The notes under the pieces were generated by a model. That model worked only from the letters and a program-made list of their open reading frames with translations, made no database searches and was not told the DNA's origin. From contig JAEUKK010000004.1 in NCBI GenBank assembly GCA_016792625.1, positions 1 to 64,000 of the forward strand: a DNA stretch of 64,000 bases. Reading direction: 5' to 3'. Below are positions 32,881 through 41,683 of the stretch, piece by piece; position 1 is the stretch's first letter, and each line of letters starts with the position of its first letter. The stretch comes from Deltaproteobacteria bacterium (GTDB lineage: Bacteria > Myxococcota_A > UBA796 > UBA2385). A program made the position numbers and the translations under genes.

Positions 32881-33825
32881 TCAGCCGACCCGCGCGTTGC
32901 AGACCCCACAGAAGCGCGGATCACCGCGGTAGACGCTCATCCGGGCTTGGTAGCAGCCCTTGTGGAAGGTCTGACCGCAGCGGTGCACACACTCTTGCAG
33001 CACGTCGGGGGCCACGCCGCCGCCGCAGATGCCGCAGGGGACCAAAGTGACCGAGGCGGCCTGCTCTTCGACCACTTGGCGGGGCGCGGTCACCGGCAGC
33101 GGCTCGACCGGCCCCCACCAGGCCAGCCAGCCCATCAGCACGCCGACCAGACCCGTGATGAAGCCCGGCATGCTCTCGGCATAGACCTGACCCACCGGCT
33201 CGCCGGCGAGCACGCTGGGCAAGAAGACCAACACGAAGATGAGCGTGTAGAGGACCACCGCGGTGGCGGCGATGCGCACCGCGTTGCCCCGCCCACCCCA
33301 GAGGTGACGGGCGAAGCTGACCAGCAGCAGGCCTTGGGCCAGGCCGGGCAGCACGATGGTCCACAGGTTGCGGTGGGCCAGCAGGGCCACACCCCAGCCC
33401 ACCGCCCAGAGCATCACGCCGAAAAGCGCCGCCACCAGCGTCAAGGTGCCCTTACCGAGGTAGCCGCGGGTCTCTGGGTAGTCGGGGTTCTGCTCAAGTA
33501 CGCCGCTGCCGCGGGGCGGCTCGGGCAAGAGATAGACCAGCTCGTTGTTCACGACGCCGAGGTCGCCCAGCGTCTCATTGTCGGTCAGCAGCCGACCGCG
33601 GGCGCGCAGCCAATAGAGCCGACGGGTACCGTCAGGCCAGTAGGCGTTCAGCCCCGCGTCGCGCGCGACCCGCTGGGTCAGGTCGCGGGCGGGCAGGTAG
33701 TTGGGCACCTGCAGGTCGAGCATGAATGACTTCATGTCGATGATCTGCACGAGCACATGCACCGTCTGGTCGGGCTGACCAGGCAGGGGCTGGTGTGTCG
33801 GGGCGCCGTGGACGGGGCTGGACAC
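32881..33825 (-). CDS. ubiquitin-like domain / four TM helices / RING-like zinc protein, last gene of the CIS operon
   Basis: 314 residues. Residues ~20-102 read as a ubiquitin-like beta-grasp domain, ending RARGRLLTDNETLGDLGVVN then NELVYLLPEP, the very pattern of ubiquitin's strand-3 to strand-5 region. Four hydrophobic helices follow (about 127-150, 155-173, 184-205, 220-237). The C-terminus has eight potential zinc ligands in RING/PHD-like order: Cys264, Cys267, Cys279, Cys283, His288, Cys291, Cys306, Cys309. No Gly-Gly tail or E1/E2 genes are present, so conjugation is not implied. It begins 2 bp after the preceding CIS gene stops, so it is co-transcribed; it might tether the particle to the membrane. 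Fold calls are by eye. Confidence 0.8.
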   Translation of the reverse strand: MSSPVHGAPTHQPLPGQPDQTVHVLVQIIDMKSFMLDLQVPNYLPARDLTQRVARDAGLNAYWPDGTRRLYWLRARGRLLTDNETLGDLGVVNNELVYLLPEPPRGSGVLEQNPDYPETRGYLGKGTLTLVAALFGVMLWAVGWGVALLAHRNLWTIVLPGLAQGLLLVSFARHLWGGRGNAVRIAATAVVLYTLIFVLVFLPSVLAGEPVGQVYAESMPGFITGLVGVLMGWLAWWGPVEPLPVTAPRQVVEEQAASVTLVPCGICGGGVAPDVLQECVHRCGQTFHKGCYQARMSVYRGDPRFCGVCNARVG

Positions 33826-33827
33826 GC

Positions 33828-34763
33828 TCAGCGCTGGGCCTCGACGGTGCGCTCGAGCTCCTCGACGATCTTGGCGAGGGGCTGGAGCAGGCGCTCGAAC
33901 TTGTCGAACCAGCGCAGCCAGACCTCGTCGCCCTGCTCGGGCGCGGGGACCTCGGCGTTGACCCGGCGCACAAACTCTTTGAAGCGCTCGACGCGCTCAA
34001 TGGTGCGCTGCAGCGGGCTGTAGAAGTCGTGCGCGTAGTTGATGAGCGCGCCGGCGCTGCGGTAGAGCACCCGGTCGGTCGTGCCCTCTTCGATGAGCAA
34101 GAACTCGGCCGAGACCAGCGCGCTGTTGAAGGCCTGCACGCTGACGTCGAGCTCGCGCAGCAGGGCGGTGCGGAACAGGTTGTTCACCACCTTGCGGTTC
34201 ACGCGGATGAACTCGACCACGCGCGGCTTGAGGTAAGACTCGGCCGCGCGGCTCTGGCGCCCGGCGCGGGGCACCGGCAGCAGCACCTGCACCATGCGGC
34301 CCAGGCGCACGTTGATCCGGCAGAGGGCGACCGCGTCGGCCTGGTCCTCGTCGGCGCTGTGCAGGCGCGGGCCGCAGGACTCTTTGATGCGGGCCTCTTT
34401 GCGCTCGGCGGTGTCAAAGACCGGCCGCAGGTCACCCTCGTCGGGCGACTCGACGTGGCACAGCCAGAGCATGTACTCGCCGTCGCGGCGGGGCACCTCG
34501 AGCGGCACCTTCACCGCGTCGGGCAGGTGCACGCCCTGACCGAGGCGGGTGATGCCGTAGCCCCCCTGGATGATGGCGTGGTACTTCTCGCCGTTGTTTT
34601 GGAGCTCGACCTGAAGGCCCTGCACGATGCCGTGGCCGTGCAGGTAGAGGGCGTGGCGGTGCAGGTTGCGGCGCTGATAGCTCTGCTCGTCCTGGAAGTC
34701 CTGGGCGGTCAGGGCGAGGCCCTCGAAGGGCCGAAGGCGGCGCAGGATGGGGTCCTGGTTCAT
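33828..34763 (-). CDS. conserved CIS baseplate-associated protein (TssK-like N-terminal pattern)
   Basis: 311 residues. The N-terminus LRPFEGLALTAQDFQDEQSY then HALYLHGHGIVQGLQVE fits a family I know next to phage-type baseplate genes, with the general pattern (F/W)-x-G-x-x-L-x-x-x-D-F-x-x-E-Q-x-Y followed by LHGxGIVxGLxV. The opening also resembles T6SS TssK (EGLFLxPQHFQ). A beta region with VLLPVPRAGRQSR follows; the C-terminal third is helical. It starts within the ATGA overlap with the gp7-like wedge gene. A role linking wedges to tail-end parts or to the membrane is inference. Confidence 0.75.
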   Translation of the reverse strand: MNQDPILRRLRPFEGLALTAQDFQDEQSYQRRNLHRHALYLHGHGIVQGLQVELQNNGEKYHAIIQGGYGITRLGQGVHLPDAVKVPLEVPRRDGEYMLWLCHVESPDEGDLRPVFDTAERKEARIKESCGPRLHSADEDQADAVALCRINVRLGRMVQVLLPVPRAGRQSRAAESYLKPRVVEFIRVNRKVVNNLFRTALLRELDVSVQAFNSALVSAEFLLIEEGTTDRVLYRSAGALINYAHDFYSPLQRTIERVERFKEFVRRVNAEVPAPEQGDEVWLRWFDKFERLLQPLAKIVEELERTVEAQR

Positions 34764-35926
34764 TTGACCCGCTCCTCAAACTCAATGGTGAAGGTGACGT
34801 GGGCCGGCTTCTCGTTGGTCACGATCTGGGAGATGCGGCGCAGCACCCCCTCCGCCCGCTCGCCGAAGCGCGCCTTGAAGCGGTCGTGGTCCTCGAGGGT
34901 CACCGAGAAAAAAGAGGTGCTGACCCGGTCGGTCCGCACGATGTAGCAGGGGGGTGGTTCGCCGCGACGATACCGCTCTTCGATGTTGCGGCCGCCGGCC
35001 AGGGTCATCACGCCGAGCGCGGCGGCCTTGGGGCGCTTGCGCTCGACCACGCCGACCTCGGCGGCGGTGAGCACGCGGATCATCTCGCGCAGCCCCTCGC
35101 GGGTGCCGCGGCTGCGGTAGAGCCGGATGCTGCGGCGCACCAGCTCACGCTGCTGGTGCAGGGGCAGCGAGCCGTCGAGCTCAAAAGAGACCCAGCTGGC
35201 GATCCAGGGCAAGAACTTCGGGTCGGCGGTGAGCGGGTCGGTCAGCGAGGGGATCTGATCGATCTGGTCCGTCACCGTGGTCATCAGGTGCTGGAACAGG
35301 AACAAGAAGCGCCGGAACTGATCGGTGCTCTGGGCGGTGACCGCGCTGGTGCGGGCCACGGCGCGCTCGCCCCACTGGCGGGCCGAGCGCTCGGCGATGG
35401 CGGTCACGTCGCGCCGCTGGGTGGGGACCGCCCCCCGATAAATCCCCGGGAGGAAGCGCAGGTAGCTGCGGACGGGGACCAGCAGCACCACCCGATCCGA
35501 GGTGCGCAGCGGCGGGACCGCGCCGCCATCAGCGACCTCGACGATGGTGCGCAGCTCGACCATCTCTTCGGGTGCGTAGAAGCTGGCCGGGCTGCCATCG
35601 GGGAGGGTGCGCACGGTGCGGATGCGGATCACATCGCCGCCCCCCTTCGGGAGCACCTCGATCTCGCGCACCTGACCCACCGCCTCGCCCCGCCCCGCCT
35701 CGACCAACTTGTAGCCGATGCTGTTGCCCACGTGACGGGAGAGGTAAGCGCGGGCGGCGCGCAGCGGGTAGCCGATGCGGACCACGTCCTCAAAACAGCG
35801 GTAGTCGCCGGGCACCGCGCCCCGACGCTGGGGGTCAGCCCGGGGGATCAGCCAGTCGCGCCCCTCGCCGACCGGGGCGCTCGGCCCCACCGGCACGAGC
35901 GGCCCGGCCCCGCCCTCTCCGCTCAT
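34760..35926 (-). CDS. baseplate wedge protein, phage tail protein I / gp7-like (TIGR02242-type)
   Basis: 388 residues. The C-terminal half carries the family core: RFLPGIYRGA, RFLFLFQHLMTTVTDQIDQI, ADPKFLPWIASWVSFELDGS and the RGTREGLREMIRVLTAAEV motif typical of P2 gpI-like wedge proteins in CIS clusters. The N-terminal ~150 residues form an extra beta-rich domain. It overlaps both neighbours by 4 bp. Partner of the gp6/J-type protein in the baseplate wedge. Confidence 0.88.
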   Translation of the reverse strand: MSGEGGAGPLVPVGPSAPVGEGRDWLIPRADPQRRGAVPGDYRCFEDVVRIGYPLRAARAYLSRHVGNSIGYKLVEAGRGEAVGQVREIEVLPKGGGDVIRIRTVRTLPDGSPASFYAPEEMVELRTIVEVADGGAVPPLRTSDRVVLLVPVRSYLRFLPGIYRGAVPTQRRDVTAIAERSARQWGERAVARTSAVTAQSTDQFRRFLFLFQHLMTTVTDQIDQIPSLTDPLTADPKFLPWIASWVSFELDGSLPLHQQRELVRRSIRLYRSRGTREGLREMIRVLTAAEVGVVERKRPKAAALGVMTLAGGRNIEERYRRGEPPPCYIVRTDRVSTSFFSVTLEDHDRFKARFGERAEGVLRRISQIVTNEKPAHVTFTIEFEERVK

Positions 35927-38900
35927 TGGCCGACCTCCTCGGTCCGCACGCGCACGCGGCGGACGACGAAGAGATCGTGGGCGGTGAGGATGAGCTCAGA
36001 CACACCCTCGGCGCCCTCCCAGCCCGGCGGGCCGTTGGGCTCGACCGCGCTGACGTCAAAGAGGCGCACGTCGACGACGTGGCGCACCTCGGTCAGCTCG
36101 GTCACCATGCGGGCGAAGTCCTGCGCGTAGAGCGTGCCGCCAAAGGGCCAGCCCTCGCGGTCGAGCCCACCCTGGTAGGCGTCGAGGAAGCCGCGCACCC
36201 ACTTCTCGGCCTGCTCACGCACCTGCAGCACGTTGGCGTTGGGGCGCATGCGCAGCTCGACGCTGACATCGACGGGCAAGAAGCGCGCGAGGCGCACCTG
36301 GGGGTCGACATTCACGAGGCAGCGGCGCTTGAGGTAGGCCGCCACATGATCACGCAGCCCGGCGGCGAGGAAGGGGTCAGGGATGAGCTCGCCCTCGCGC
36401 CGGATGGGCAGGATGACCACTTCGACCTGACCATCCGCGTCCATGCGGCCGTTGCAGGCCGCCCGGCTCACCTCGCCGCTGGCCTCGCGGGCGATGATCT
36501 CAAAGTCGGTGCGGGTCACCGCCCGGTCGCGGCTGGTGAGGATCGAGGGCGCGCGCCGGATGATCTCTTCGATGGTCTCGGCGTCGCGGCCGCCGGTGCC
36601 CGGCAGCAGGTTGGTCACGTCGAGCTGGGCCACGATGCCCTCGCCGACCACCACCTTGTGCGGGGCCACGTTGCTGATCGCGCCCGGGACTTGCCGGTAG
36701 GTGTCGACGATGACGTTGTTGCTGCCCGCGGGCAACATGCGCCCGCGGATGCCGTTGCCGAAGCTCAGCGAGCCCTCGACCGGGTCGACCACGAAGACCT
36801 TGTCGTCCTTGCTGCAGGACAGCATGTCGTCGACGCGGCGCCAGGGCTCTTTGGTGCCGTCGTCCCCTTCGACCAGCACGATGATGTCGTCAAAGAGCTC
36901 GGGCCGACCGAAGACGGGGCGCTCGCCCTCGCCCGGGTGCAGGAAGATCGGCTTGCGCATCAACGAGATGACCTGGCCGGGCACGCCGAGGCCGCTGTAG
37001 CGCTCGGTGCGCAGCGTGAACAGGCCGGCCGCGTCGACGGTGTTGAGCATCAGGTGGGTGACCGGCGGCAGGGCCGGCACTTGGCCGAGCTCCATGCCCG
37101 GGGGGAGCACGAAGCGGCCGCGCAGCCAGAAGCCGTCGCTGGGCACCGCGGGCAGCTCGGGCAGCGGGAACTCCAGCGCGCCCGAGCCCGAGAAGTCATA
37201 GGCGCGGCGCTCACGCCCCTCGCTGCCGTCAAAGAAGCCGGCGAGGCGGCGCCAACCGGTGCGCCCGTGGCCCCGATCCTCGAGCAGCTCCCACTCCACG
37301 CTGGTGTCGCGCGGCAGGTAGGCCTCGCCGCGGCAGCGGAACTGCAGCGCGTGGCGGCTGCCGACGGGCAGCGGCTTGTCGAAGTGCAGGTAGAGCGACA
37401 GGTTCTCTTCTTCGATGTCGACGAAGGGGAAGAAGGGGAAGAACTCGGCGAGGCGGCCGGTCTCGCGGGTGACCACCCGGGTCAGGCGCTGGTTCTCTTC
37501 GCGGAAGTCGAGCTGGGCCATGCGCGGCGAGGGCAGCGGCTGCTCATAGAACTCGCCGCCGATCGTCTTGTCGGCCCCGAGGCGCAGGCTGTAGATCTTG
37601 AGCGCAATGGGGTGCTGCTGCTTGTTCTCGTCGGTGCCGGTCAGGCTCGACTTGATGAGCTCGAGGCGCAGCCAGGTCGACTCGGTCGCGCCGACCTCGT
37701 AGCGGGCCAGGCCCTTGAGTTGGGTCTTCGGGTCGAGCTCGATGCGGATCTTGCGCCGGGCGGCCCGCTTTGCGCCGTCGGCGTCGAGATCCGCGAAGGT
37801 GAAGGCCGAGAAGATCTTGTCTTCGGTCCACACCACGCGCCAGTTGTCCTCGGCGCGGTAGGTCAGCTGCAGCTTGTAGAACTTCTCGGGCTCTTCGACG
37901 AGCTCGCCGTTCATCTCGAAGCCGACCTCGATCTCGAGCAGGACCGGGGCCTTGCGCCGGTTCTCGAAGAGGTCAGACCCGATGTAGAAGCGGCGGCCGA
38001 TGGTCGGAGGGATGGCCGGGTTGATCTGGAAGGGCGACCAGGGCGCCTCGCCCAGCTCGTTGCGAATGACCTGGTGGCGGGCCTCGCCGGAGTAGAGATC
38101 GACCTCGACCGGGCGGATCCAGTTCAGATCGAGCTCGAGGTCGGGGCAGAGGCCGCGCACAAAAACCGTCTCGTAGCGCTCGGCCCGCAGGTTGAAGCCG
38201 TCGCTGGCCATGTCGGTGAGCGGCCCGGTGAGGACCACCATCGCGCCCTCGACGCGCACGCGGTCGCGGGGGATCTCCTCCCAGCTCTCGCCGCGGCGGT
38301 AGGACCAGCGGTAGCGCGGGAGGTAGCCATTGCGCCCGGCCGGCACGTCGCGGTTGGTCAGCTGCAGGCGGATGGTCCAGCCGCCCTTCATTGGGGGCAG
38401 GTCGACCAGCGCGAACTCGAGCGAGCGGCCGCGCGGGACCACGCGCCAGTTGTTGAGCTTGCGCTCTTCACCGCCGCGGTCGTCCTTCCAGCTGACCTCG
38501 AGGTCCTCCTCCATCCGGCTGGAGAGCCAGGCCTCGTAGTCGAGGCGGCCGCGGATCCACCAGCGTGCCTCGGCGATGCGCTCGGGCAGGGCGACCTTCT
38601 CGGAGCCGAGCTGGAAGGGGATGGGCACGATGCCCGGCAGCGCGGTGACCAAGCTGTCTTCGGGCATGCCGAGCTGGGTCTCGCGCTCGCGCTCGACCTC
38701 GACCGGCACCCAGCCATCGGCGGTCGGGTACTCCCACTTGAAGAAGGGGGCGATCGACAGCTCGGAGCCGGCGCGGCGCACCCGCAGGCGGCCGAGGCGG
38801 CGGCCGGACTCGGGGTCAATGTCCATCAAGCGCAGATCATCGTGGGCGACGTACAAGAACTGGTGCGGCGTGTACGCGTCGGGCCCGTACTCGAGCGGGT

Positions 38901-39423
38901 CGAGGTCGAAGAACTGCGCGCCGCGGCCGCCGGCGAAGGTCAGGGCCGAGGGGTGCTCGTCAAACTGGCTGAACGGGATCTCGCGCACCGCCGGCCGCTT
39001 GCCACCACGGACCGCCATGATGCGGTCGACCTTGGCGTCGTGCACGGTGATCCGGTCGGTGGTCAAGAAGTCGAGGCTGGCCTCTTCTTCGGTCTGCCGG
39101 GTGCTCGCGCGTGAGAAGGCCGGCAGCTCGAGCTTGGTGCCCGGCCGCTGCACCGACAGGGTCAGCGGCACCACCGCCGGGCGCGCCCGCTTCCGCTCCT
39201 CACCGATGAAATTGAGGAAGTGGATGTAGGTCTTGTCCGGCACCCGGTTGAGCCGGTAGATCGTCAGCTCGGTCATCCAGGCGAAGAGCTGGACGAGGGT
39301 CATGCCCGGGTCTGCGTCAGAGAGGTTGGTCCACTCTGGGCAGTACTGGGGGATGAGCGAGCGGGCTTCGGCGACGATGTCGGCGTAGCGCCGGTCATCG
39401 AGGTTCGGCGGTTTGATCGGCAT
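35923..39423 (-). CDS. large baseplate wedge protein, gp6/J-like (TIGR02243-type, Afp11/Pvc11 equivalent)
   Basis: 1166 residues. The N-terminus MPIKPPNLDDRRYADIVAEA and SDADPGMTLVQLFAWMTELTIYRLNRVPDK is the family hallmark (DPGxxLxxLxAWxxExxxYRxNR). The C-terminal region has the gpJ-like core GRDAETIEEIIRRAPSILTSRDRAVTRTDF. Length fits the large CIS version rather than the ~400-residue phage J protein; the middle is a series of beta domains. It builds the hexagonal baseplate with gp25 and the gp7-like protein. A 69-bp gap separates it from gp25. Confidence 0.93.
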   Translation of the reverse strand: MPIKPPNLDDRRYADIVAEARSLIPQYCPEWTNLSDADPGMTLVQLFAWMTELTIYRLNRVPDKTYIHFLNFIGEERKRARPAVVPLTLSVQRPGTKLELPAFSRASTRQTEEEASLDFLTTDRITVHDAKVDRIMAVRGGKRPAVREIPFSQFDEHPSALTFAGGRGAQFFDLDPLEYGPDAYTPHQFLYVAHDDLRLMDIDPESGRRLGRLRVRRAGSELSIAPFFKWEYPTADGWVPVEVERERETQLGMPEDSLVTALPGIVPIPFQLGSEKVALPERIAEARWWIRGRLDYEAWLSSRMEEDLEVSWKDDRGGEERKLNNWRVVPRGRSLEFALVDLPPMKGGWTIRLQLTNRDVPAGRNGYLPRYRWSYRRGESWEEIPRDRVRVEGAMVVLTGPLTDMASDGFNLRAERYETVFVRGLCPDLELDLNWIRPVEVDLYSGEARHQVIRNELGEAPWSPFQINPAIPPTIGRRFYIGSDLFENRRKAPVLLEIEVGFEMNGELVEEPEKFYKLQLTYRAEDNWRVVWTEDKIFSAFTFADLDADGAKRAARRKIRIELDPKTQLKGLARYEVGATESTWLRLELIKSSLTGTDENKQQHPIALKIYSLRLGADKTIGGEFYEQPLPSPRMAQLDFREENQRLTRVVTRETGRLAEFFPFFPFVDIEEENLSLYLHFDKPLPVGSRHALQFRCRGEAYLPRDTSVEWELLEDRGHGRTGWRRLAGFFDGSEGRERRAYDFSGSGALEFPLPELPAVPSDGFWLRGRFVLPPGMELGQVPALPPVTHLMLNTVDAAGLFTLRTERYSGLGVPGQVISLMRKPIFLHPGEGERPVFGRPELFDDIIVLVEGDDGTKEPWRRVDDMLSCSKDDKVFVVDPVEGSLSFGNGIRGRMLPAGSNNVIVDTYRQVPGAISNVAPHKVVVGEGIVAQLDVTNLLPGTGGRDAETIEEIIRRAPSILTSRDRAVTRTDFEIIAREASGEVSRAACNGRMDADGQVEVVILPIRREGELIPDPFLAAGLRDHVAAYLKRRCLVNVDPQVRLARFLPVDVSVELRMRPNANVLQVREQAEKWVRGFLDAYQGGLDREGWPFGGTLYAQDFARMVTELTEVRHVVDVRLFDVSAVEPNGPPGWEGAEGVSELILTAHDLFVVRRVRVRTEEVGQ

Positions 39424-39492
39424 CGAAGGCTGCGGGGGAAGGGGTGGGGTGCGGGCCGGCCCGGGGGCGCGCCCGCGGAGCGGCGGGGCCGG

Positions 39493-39888
39493 TCAGCGGG
39501 CGGTGTTGGCGATCACCTGCTCGACGCTGGCGGTCACACCGGTGGAGATGATGGTGTAGACCACCTCGACGCGCAGCGCGCCCGAGGGGTCAGGCGCGGC
39601 GAGCACGCGCTCGACGTTGATCCGGCGCTCCCAGCGGCGGAGCGCGTCTTCGACGTACTGCGCGGCGAGGGCGCCGGCGTAGCCGTTGTTCGGCGCGAAG
39701 AGGAGCTCGTGGACCCGGCAGCCGAACTCGGGGAGCATCTGCCGCTCCCCGGGCTGCGTGCCGAGGATGATCGAGATGCTCTGGCGGATGTTCTCCTCAT
39801 GCTCGGAGAAGGCCACACCACCGCTGGCGGGGTCGAAGTGAAAGGGGAAGGCGAAGCCTCGCCCCAAGAAGTCTCGACGGACCGCCAT
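39493..39888 (-). CDS. gp25-like baseplate protein (lysozyme-related fold, GPW_gp25)
   Basis: 131 residues, normal gp25/TssE-like length. Family core: GRGFAFPFHFDPASGGVAFSEH, ENIRQSISIILGTQPGERQM, LPEFGCRVHELLFAPNN and the terminal VEVVYTIISTG. GERQMLPEFG is the conserved segment that joins the sheath to the wedge. Encoded between the hub and the gp6-like wedge, as in Afp/PVC clusters. The 86-bp gap upstream contains no recognisable gene. Confidence 0.93.
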   Translation of the reverse strand: MAVRRDFLGRGFAFPFHFDPASGGVAFSEHEENIRQSISIILGTQPGERQMLPEFGCRVHELLFAPNNGYAGALAAQYVEDALRRWERRINVERVLAAPDPSGALRVEVVYTIISTGVTASVEQVIANTAR

Positions 39889-39974
39889 GCACGACCTCCA
39901 TCAGCGCCACGCGGGCCAACCATAGCGCAAGCGGGGCCCCAGAGGGGGACGCCCGCCGGCCGGCCCGCGCCGGA

Positions 39975-41009
39975 TCACGAGCCGGTCGTGTTGCTGATGA
40001 ACGTCAACTCGGTCGTGTAGCCGGAGCGCGAGCTGATCACGTGGCGGCTCGACATCACGAAGAACTTTCCGTTCTGGCCCTGGGGCAGGCCCGAGAAGTT
40101 GGCGGTGACCCCGGCGCGCAGCGCGTCATCGCCGGCGACGGTGGCCGAGCCGCGGCAGAACTGGCGCGCGATCCGCTCCATCTCGGCCTTGGCGACCTCG
40201 TCGGCCTGCGACTGCGAGCTCACCGGCACGTCGGTGACGTAGGCGACCGACTCGCCGAACTTGCCCGCTTGCTCTGCGCCGACCTCACCGCCGCCGATCT
40301 TGGTGACCTGGCCGGCCGAGGCCATGCCGACGATCTCTTTCTTCGCCTTCACGTCCCAGCCGCGCACCACGACCTTCTGCACCATGTCGGTGGTGTTGAA
40401 GGCGAGGCGCATCGAGCGCAGGCCCTCGCCCATCTTGATGTCGACCGAGGAGCCCTGAAAACTCGGCTTCTTGAACTCGAGCTTGCCGTCGGTGACGCGC
40501 AGCAGGTAGTTGTTGCGCGCCGCGAGCCGCTTGAGGAAGGCGATGTTGCTCTCGTTGCGCTGCAGGATGTAGCCCTGCACCTCGGTGGTGTCGTCGGCGT
40601 CGACCGAGAGGCCACTCTCGGCGCCCACCTCTTTGACCACGTCGCTGTCCTTCTTGTCGTTCCACCGGCGGGTCTTGCGGCCGCGGCCGAGGCGGTGCGA
40701 CTTGTCGAGCGCGCGGATGGTCACGCTGGCGATGCCGTCGATCTGGTAGCCGGGGTCGATCGAGATGACCTCACCCTCGAACAGGGGCTTCTCGCCCGTG
40801 CCCACCTTGCAGCTCACCGCGTCGCCGACCTTGAACCCCCACTCGGGCTGGACCTCGGCGCCGCCGACCTGCGCGGTCAGCATGGTCACCATGTCCACGT
40901 GGTCCTCGACGACAAGCTGGATGAGCCCGTCGTTCTCAGGCTGGGTGAACTTGCGGCCGCCGACGGTAAACTCGTAGGGGACCGCGGTGTGCGTAGGCTT
41001 GCCGGTCAT
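39975..41009 (-). CDS. CIS hub protein, phage late-control gpD / gp27-like (VgrG N-terminal half only)
   Basis: 344 residues. Hub motifs: FEGEVISIDPGYQIDGIASVTIRALDKSHRLGR, SDVVKEVGAESGLSV and YILQRNESNIAFLKRLAARN, the last being the VgrG/gpD signature (QxxESDxxFLxRLAxxxG). After it the protein ends with a beta domain at TELTFISNTTGS; the gp5-type OB fold and needle found in Afp8/VgrG are absent. Six bp separate its start from the LysM gene stop. It should form the trimeric hub at the tip of the tube; the spike must come from elsewhere. Confidence 0.9.
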   Translation of the reverse strand: MTGKPTHTAVPYEFTVGGRKFTQPENDGLIQLVVEDHVDMVTMLTAQVGGAEVQPEWGFKVGDAVSCKVGTGEKPLFEGEVISIDPGYQIDGIASVTIRALDKSHRLGRGRKTRRWNDKKDSDVVKEVGAESGLSVDADDTTEVQGYILQRNESNIAFLKRLAARNNYLLRVTDGKLEFKKPSFQGSSVDIKMGEGLRSMRLAFNTTDMVQKVVVRGWDVKAKKEIVGMASAGQVTKIGGGEVGAEQAGKFGESVAYVTDVPVSSQSQADEVAKAEMERIARQFCRGSATVAGDDALRAGVTANFSGLPQGQNGKFFVMSSRHVISSRSGYTTELTFISNTTGS

Positions 41010-41017
41010 AGAACCCC

Positions 41018-41683
41018 CTAGCGGCGGACGACGAGCGCGGTGCCCGCCGCGACGTTCATCGGGTCATCAATGTTGTTGTCGGCGCAGACCCGAGAGGTGC
41101 TGGTGCCCATGCGGATGGCGAGGGCCGACACGGTCTCGCCCGGGCGCAGGGTCACGAGCTGGACCTTGCCCGAGCCGATGGCCGAGCCGCCGCCAGCCGG
41201 GGCGTACCACTCCTCGGGCACCCACTCGGTCATCTTCACGCTGACCTTCGCGCGCACGGGGGTGCCGTTGCTCGCGAACATCAGGTAGGTCACGTTCGCC
41301 GACGCGATGACGCCGGTGAATTTGAACGACGACCACATGAAGGTGACGCGGGGCGGCCGCTTCTTGTCGAGCTTGCCCGCCTCGCCCTTGCTCGGCTTCA
41401 CCATCGGGTTGGTGAGGAACAAGATCCCATTGACCCACTTCTCGCGGACGTCACCGCCCTCGTTCGTGGTGTCAAAGAGCAGGTCCATGCTCAAGGTCGC
41501 CGGCGAGTTCTTTTGAAACTCGATCGGCGAGGGCTTGTCCGTGCCCTGGGCCTCGTGCTCCTGCCACGTCACCGCCTTGTCGTACTGAAAGGCGGTGGGG
41601 TTGTACTGCACCTGGAACGGGCCACCGCCTTCGAGGTTGATGAAGACGGCCTTCGTCACGTTACCACCAGACATTCCGGCCAT
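41018..41683 (-). CDS. CIS tube-initiator protein with C-terminal LysM domain (Afp7/Pvc7-like)
   Basis: 221 residues; ATG41683 with GGAGG 6 bases upstream. N-terminal CIS-tube-like domain: KAVFINLEGGGPFQVQYNPT and the following FQYDKAVTWQEHEAQG are the family opening (FxxNPxxxxxxxxxxW). C-terminal LysM at ~172-220: VTLRPGETVSALAIRMGTST, DNNIDDP and AGTALVVR. In known CIS this protein joins the inner tube to the hub. Its start lies 23 bp inside the end of the giant gene, indicating translational coupling. Confidence 0.92.
   Translation of the reverse strand: MAGMSGGNVTKAVFINLEGGGPFQVQYNPTAFQYDKAVTWQEHEAQGTDKPSPIEFQKNSPATLSMDLLFDTTNEGGDVREKWVNGILFLTNPMVKPSKGEAGKLDKKRPPRVTFMWSSFKFTGVIASANVTYLMFASNGTPVRAKVSVKMTEWVPEEWYAPAGGGSAIGSGKVQLVTLRPGETVSALAIRMGTSTSRVCADNNIDDPMNVAAGTALVVRR

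Noticed and set aside
35572..39114. An 1180-codon open frame on the plus strand opposite the large wedge protein
   Set aside because: The minus strand encodes an unmistakable TIGR02243-type baseplate protein; the plus frame is low-complexity shadow sequence.
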